64,000 bases of DNA. Origin: an uncultured Granulosicoccus sp. (GTDB lineage Bacteria > Pseudomonadota > Gammaproteobacteria > Granulosicoccales > Granulosicoccaceae). The stretch is taken from the NCBI GenBank assembly GCA_937924505.1, contig CALDSR010000004.1, positions 124,001-188,000 of the forward strand, in the 5' to 3' direction. The notes beneath the pieces were generated by a model. It was not told the DNA's origin, ran no database searches, and was given only the letters and a program-made list of their open reading frames with translations. Shown one piece after another: positions 60,123-64,000 of the stretch (positions are counted from its first letter, which is position 1; every line of letters begins with the position of its first letter). The position numbers and the translations under genes are program-made.

Positions 60123-61679
60123 TCAAGCGAGATTGAAAAACGGTGTCTCTATTTCCAAATCTGATCGGGAAACGTGGTGGATTAATGTTGCGGCGTTCGT
60201 TTGCGCCTGAAATTTCGCGTGTAATTGAATTTCGTCAAGATCTTGCATGTCTATAAGCCGGTAATGCATGCTCGGTTTGCGGTTCGGATCGGCATCGACT
60301 GCGCGAGCGAGTCGAGTCGCAAAATGAGTCTGTGATTCAACCAGACCATTTATCGGGTCTTGCCGTCTGACAGGTATCAGCGGTAAAGCGAATTCACCTT
60401 GATACCAAACAGGTCTCAACATTGTTAAATGTTCGTTGACGCCCAGGAATCTCGCCAGTTCTGGGTCACCTGTCATTTCGCGGGCGGGTACGAATCCGAT
60501 ATCTTGAAAGAAAAGGCTCACGCGCTTGCCATGGTAAGCAGCTTTCAAGATCATGCCCAAAGCCGAGTGACTGCTGATGGTCCCATCGAGCGCCAATTGA
60601 TATTGATTACCGCGCCGTGCAAGGACCATGTCTGCCGTTTGTGCAACATCACTTGCGGTCTTTGACGTGTTGGCGGTAATGGTGGAAGTTGAACCGAGCG
60701 ACGTAAAAACCGTTGTCTCAAGCGCGATATCGTCTTCGCGGGTTGTCTTCGCAGCGATTTGATGCCGGTGTAAGGGTACCTGTCGAAATACGCCATACGA
60801 AGTCGTGGGCTGTTGAACACCAAGATTTTGACGTCCGTACATTTGATGAATGACGCGTTGTCCTTCGACATCGTTGGAAACCTGAATCCTGATCGGGTAG
60901 CTACCTTCGGGTAGGGAACTCGTATCCAGCGTGTTGTGCCCCGCATCCAGAATTTCAGCAGTCTCCTCGTGACCATTTACAAGCAGGCGGACTTCGCTCT
61001 GCCGTGGCAGATCCAGCACGACGGGTGTCACCAGTTCTGTCGTGGTTTTGGTCGTATTGTCAGGGGGTGGTGCGTTGAACGACTGTACCCATTCAGATGT
61101 ACTCACTCGTTGCTCTACGGCTGAAACAATAGAGCGCGGCTGATAAGTTGCAGATCGAGGCTCGTTTTCTTTATCGTGTGTTGCAGGAGGTCGCGAAACA
61201 TGCAGTGCGACTTTGATTGGCTTTGCCACATCAGGCTTGGCAATAGTCTGGGTATCGGCAACCTTTGGCGGCAGTACTGCACTAACACCACTGAATTGCT
61301 CACCGTTGTGGCCACGGCCCGTACGCTCCAGCTTCAACACTTTCCAGCGACAGGAAGTTTGCACTTCGTGAGCACAACCACGCTCGGCATAAGAGTCGAG
61401 GATATTCTGTAACTGACCAAAGCCAACAATGTTCAGGTTGATTTTGCCGTCCCGATAGTGATCCTGGTTGAGTTGCTCGCCAGCGTTGGCAACGGTGACA
61501 AAACGTGGAGTGTGATCAACGTCAGTGCGTGGTTTCAGTCTGGAGGATGTATTCGACGTATCAGTTTCAATCGAGTTGACTTCGATGGACGACTCGCCGG
61601 CGTGAAGCGATGCACCATAGCTGACAAGCAGAACCGGTATGCTGGCCTTGCACACTGTGATCGTTGGGTGCTTGGTCAA
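60123..61679 (-). CDS. Exported protein with usher-type E-set domain, no visible barrel
   Basis: 518 aa with a signal peptide (VLLVSYGASLHA). Residues 218-284 resemble the E-set-like domain of TcfC/CooC-type pilus ushers: VVLDLPRQSEVRLLVNGHEETAEILDAGHNTLDTSSLPEGSYPIRIQV. Residues 1-217 and 290-518 are not recognised, though the latter holds alternating beta-type segments (ALETTVFTSLGSTST, NQYQLALDGTISSHSALGM) that might be a shortened barrel. No chaperone or pilin gene is nearby. It may be a stand-alone secretion or assembly protein. I am moderately sure of the E-set call and unsure of function. Confidence 0.6.
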   Translation of the reverse strand: MTKHPTITVCKASIPVLLVSYGASLHAGESSIEVNSIETDTSNTSSRLKPRTDVDHTPRFVTVANAGEQLNQDHYRDGKINLNIVGFGQLQNILDSYAERGCAHEVQTSCRWKVLKLERTGRGHNGEQFSGVSAVLPPKVADTQTIAKPDVAKPIKVALHVSRPPATHDKENEPRSATYQPRSIVSAVEQRVSTSEWVQSFNAPPPDNTTKTTTELVTPVVLDLPRQSEVRLLVNGHEETAEILDAGHNTLDTSSLPEGSYPIRIQVSNDVEGQRVIHQMYGRQNLGVQQPTTSYGVFRQVPLHRHQIAAKTTREDDIALETTVFTSLGSTSTITANTSKTASDVAQTADMVLARRGNQYQLALDGTISSHSALGMILKAAYHGKRVSLFFQDIGFVPAREMTGDPELARFLGVNEHLTMLRPVWYQGEFALPLIPVRRQDPINGLVESQTHFATRLARAVDADPNRKPSMHYRLIDMQDLDEIQLHAKFQAQTNAATLIHHVSRSDLEIETPFFNLA

Positions 61680-61853
61680 GGGTGCGACTCCTGTCGATTA
61701 CAAACGCTGAGTATGTTCCGATTTTATACTGGAATGCTGTCTGATGCAGGCTTCTGTCCGTGCATGTACAAGACGTTTTTTTGTCGGATTCATATAACCG
61801 AACGTAAAAACGTGCTGGTAGAGTGCTGCGAGTAAAAACTGGAGATATTTCAC

Positions 61854-62780
61854 ATGCCACTTTCCATGAGCCGCGATGTATTCATCACCTGTGCGGTAAC
61901 AGGCTCCGGCGGTTCACAAGACAAGTCACCGCACGTGCCACGCAGCCCGGCAGAAATTGCGGATAGCGCTATCGAGGCCGCCAAGGCGGGTGCCGCAGTT
62001 GTGCATTGTCACGTCCGAGAGCCGGACAGCGGCGCGCCAAGTCGGAAACTTGAATACTACCGCGAAGTCACTGATCGTATTCGCGACAGTGACGTCGATG
62101 TGGTGTTGAATCTGACCGCGGGCATGGGTGGGGATCTGGTGTTTGGGTCGTCGTCTTCACCGTTACCGCTTGCCGAGAAAGGCACTGACATGATCGGCGC
62201 GGAAGAACGCCTTGCCCATGTTGCTGAGTGTCTGCCGGAAATCTGTACGCTCGACTGTGGCACGATGAATTTTGCCGAAGCTGACTATGTCATGGTGAAT
62301 ACGCCTGGCATGTTGCGGGATATGGCCAAGCAGATTCAGGCACTGGGTGTTCGTCCCGAGATCGAAGCATTTGATACGGGGCATCTGTGGCTTTCTCGGC
62401 AACTGGTTGACGAGGGCTTGATCACATCGCCAGTACTCGTGCAGTTATGTATGGGGATTCCCTGGGGCGCCCCTAACGATTTGAATACCTTTATGGCCAT
62501 GGTCAATGCGATGCCCAGTGACTGGGAGTTTTCCGCATTCTCGATAGGGCGCGATGAAATGGCTTATGCTGCCGCTGCTGTGCTCGCCGGTGGCAATGTG
62601 CGCGTTGGGCTTGAGGACAATCTCTACCTTGCAAAAGGGCAGCTTGCGACCAATGCGCAGCTGGTGGAGCGAGCGGCAAACATCGTGAGCGGCATGGGGG
62701 CGAATATTATTGGACCTGAGGATGTTCGAAAACGTCTGGCGTTGATTAAACGTGCGCCAGTCGATACCGGCGTTTCCTGA
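61854..62780 (+). CDS. Beta-keto acid cleavage enzyme (BKACE family)
   Basis: 308 aa TIM-barrel enzyme. FITCAVTGSGGSQDKSPHVPRSP opens it; the metal-binding HxH is in AAVVHCHVREPDSG, and EIEAFDTGHLWL and GNVRVGLEDNLYL are conserved. BKACE enzymes condense a beta-keto acid with acetyl-CoA and cleave it to acetoacetate and a CoA ester. The sequence is close in feel to members in carnitine degradation that act on dehydrocarnitine, but substrate assignment needs comparison. GGAG precedes the ATG. The acyl-CoA dehydrogenase gene follows. Confidence 0.93.
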   Translation: MPLSMSRDVFITCAVTGSGGSQDKSPHVPRSPAEIADSAIEAAKAGAAVVHCHVREPDSGAPSRKLEYYREVTDRIRDSDVDVVLNLTAGMGGDLVFGSSSSPLPLAEKGTDMIGAEERLAHVAECLPEICTLDCGTMNFAEADYVMVNTPGMLRDMAKQIQALGVRPEIEAFDTGHLWLSRQLVDEGLITSPVLVQLCMGIPWGAPNDLNTFMAMVNAMPSDWEFSAFSIGRDEMAYAAAAVLAGGNVRVGLEDNLYLAKGQLATNAQLVERAANIVSGMGANIIGPEDVRKRLALIKRAPVDTGVS

Positions 62781-62842
62781 ATTACGCTGATAATCTGTTG
62801 TGTGATGCGTAACGTCTGAAATACCACAGTGAGGAACACCGA

Positions 62843-64000
62843 GTGCAATTTGGACTGAACGAAGAGCAACAGCTGATTGTCGACACGGTCAGACAGTTTG
62901 TCGAGCAGGAAATATATCCGCATGAGGACTCCGTTGAAAAAAGCGGCGTTGTTCCTGCTGACTTGGGAGAATCCATCAAACAAAAATGCATTGATGCAGG
63001 TTTTTATGCTGCCAACTTGCCTGAGGAAGTAGGCGGTGGTGGGCTGAGTCATCTTGATTTCACACTGCTTGAGCGCGAGCTTGGTCGAGGGTCTATGGCG
63101 CTAAATCATTTCTTTGGTCGACCATCGGGTATTTTGATGGGGTGCAATGAGGCGCAACGGGAACGTTATCTATTGCCCGCCGCAAGGGGTGAGAAATTTG
63201 ATGCGCTTGCGATGACCGAGCCAGATGCCGGTTCCGATGTGCGCGGTATGAAATGCACTGCAGTCGCCGATGGTGATGACTGGATTGTCAATGGCAGTAA
63301 ACATTTCATCTCTCATGCAAACGTGGCTGATTTTGTCATTGTGTTCATCGCCACTGGGGTTGAACATACCCCTCGAGGTGAGAAAAAACTGATCAGTTGC
63401 TTTTTGGTTGATCGCGGAACACCCGGGTTTGAAATTTTGCCGGGCTATGAGTCAGTATCGCATCGCGGATACCAAAACTGCATCTTGGCGTTTTCCGATT
63501 GCCGACTGTCAAGTGCGCATATTCTGGGTGAGGTGCATCGCGGTTTTGATCTGGCTAACGACTGGCTATATGGCACGCGTCTAACCGTTGCCGCGATGTG
63601 TGTCGGCCGGGCGCGTCGTGTGTTTGAAATGGCATTGCCCTATGCAGCGGAGCGAAAACAGTTCGGCCAGACGATTGGTCGGTTTCAAGGCGTGTCTTTT
63701 CAATTGGCTGATATGATCACTGAAATAGATGCTGCGGACTGGTTGACTTTATCAGCAGCATGGCGCCTTGATCAGGGCTTGCCGGCAAACCGTGAGATTG
63801 CCAGCGCCAAACTTTATGCGTCTGAAATGCTTGCTCGGGTCACCGATGCTGCGCTTCAGATTTTCGGTGGTATGGGATTGATGAATGATTTGCCGCTTGA
63901 GCGCTTTTGGCGTGATGCACGGGTGGAACGTATCTGGGATGGTACGAGTGAAATTCAGCGTCATATCATCAGTCGTGATCTTTTAAGACCCTTGGGTTCC
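62843..64000 (+). CDS. Acyl-CoA dehydrogenase family protein (3' end at window edge)
   Basis: At least 386 aa, cut by the window end but nearly complete. Start is GTG 62843 with GAGGA 8 nt upstream. N-terminal helices (LNEEQQLIVDTVRQFVEQEI), FAD/substrate segment MTEPDAGSDVRGMK and WIVNGSKHFIS, then ERKQFGQTIGRFQGVSFQLADM and IFGGMGLMNDLPLERFWRDARVERIWDGTSEIQRHI. The usual catalytic Glu position reads RVERIWDGTSE, as in many family members. It oxidises an acyl-CoA using FAD and passes electrons to ETF, then ETF-QO (etfD in this window). Follows BKACE after 62 bp. Confidence 0.92.
   Translation, partial: MQFGLNEEQQLIVDTVRQFVEQEIYPHEDSVEKSGVVPADLGESIKQKCIDAGFYAANLPEEVGGGGLSHLDFTLLERELGRGSMALNHFFGRPSGILMGCNEAQRERYLLPAARGEKFDALAMTEPDAGSDVRGMKCTAVADGDDWIVNGSKHFISHANVADFVIVFIATGVEHTPRGEKKLISCFLVDRGTPGFEILPGYESVSHRGYQNCILAFSDCRLSSAHILGEVHRGFDLANDWLYGTRLTVAAMCVGRARRVFEMALPYAAERKQFGQTIGRFQGVSFQLADMITEIDAADWLTLSAAWRLDQGLPANREIASAKLYASEMLARVTDAALQIFGGMGLMNDLPLERFWRDARVERIWDGTSEIQRHIISRDLLRPLGS

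Overview
The window reads as a chromosomal segment of a free-living, probably marine gammaproteobacterium. Housekeeping genes point that way: fused rlmKL, sohB, csrA, the E. coli-type argG, an electron-transfer-flavoprotein:quinone oxidoreductase and mnmH/selD. TRAP and BMP-type uptake systems, c-di-GMP sensors and acyl-CoA enzymes are also frequent. Genus cannot be fixed from the sequence alone; a Granulosicoccus-like lineage is only a guess. I saw no rRNA, tRNA, CRISPR array, insertion sequence or prophage.

Layout. 1-3.7 kb: a decayed muconate-cycloisomerase-family gene, then a dctP-dctQ-dctM TRAP operon. 3.8-6.9 kb: a DUF2059-like exported protein, a TauE/SafE permease and a TauD-like dioxygenase. 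6.9-10.7 kb: a periplasmic binding protein next to a CHASE-PAS-GGDEF-EAL sensor. 11-13.2 kb: a DUF2852 protein and a long disordered Arg/Asn/Gln-rich protein. 13.3-19.9 kb: ETF-QO, an MBL/beta-CASP RNase-like protein, rlmKL and sohB. 19.9-28.5 kb: acyl-CoA ligase, CoA-transferase, an HPt plus REC-PAS-GGDEF-EAL phosphorelay module, enoyl-CoA hydratase-like protein, thioesterase, haloacid dehalogenase and DUF1289. 28.6-39.3 kb: nucleoside hydrolase, a 9-bp minisatellite, a cadherin-like lipoprotein, a class I glutamine amidotransferase, a Kef-type antiporter, and a complete BMP-type (nucleoside-like) ABC importer. 39.6-44.8 kb: argG-mnmH-selD and DUF3429. 45-49 kb: a FAN1-like VRR-NUC nuclease overlapping an iron-sulfur DinG/XPD-type helicase that carries its own N-terminal PD-(D/E)XK domain. 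49-51 kb: a histone-H1-like repeat protein, csrA and a hairpin-rich gene-poor stretch. 51.3-61.7 kb: PreP-like M16 protease, a pilin-like/ankyrin fusion, a CBM9-like lipoprotein with its exported partner, an amidohydrolase and an usher-like E-set protein. 61.9-64 kb: a beta-keto acid cleavage enzyme and an acyl-CoA dehydrogenase running to the window edge.

How genes work together. Nucleoside hydrolase and the BMP importer fit purine nucleoside salvage. mnmH and the FAD-domain-fused selD form a selenophosphate to tRNA 2-selenouridine pathway behind argG. Two c-di-GMP modules plus csrA suggest much lifestyle control. The nuclease-helicase pair is the best candidate for an under-described system. 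The csrA 3' region (a SD-sequestering hairpin over a 17-codon ORF, a 10-bp and a 15-bp hairpin) and the pilin-ankyrin fusion are the other main targets. All calls rest on reading the sequence; no database search was run.
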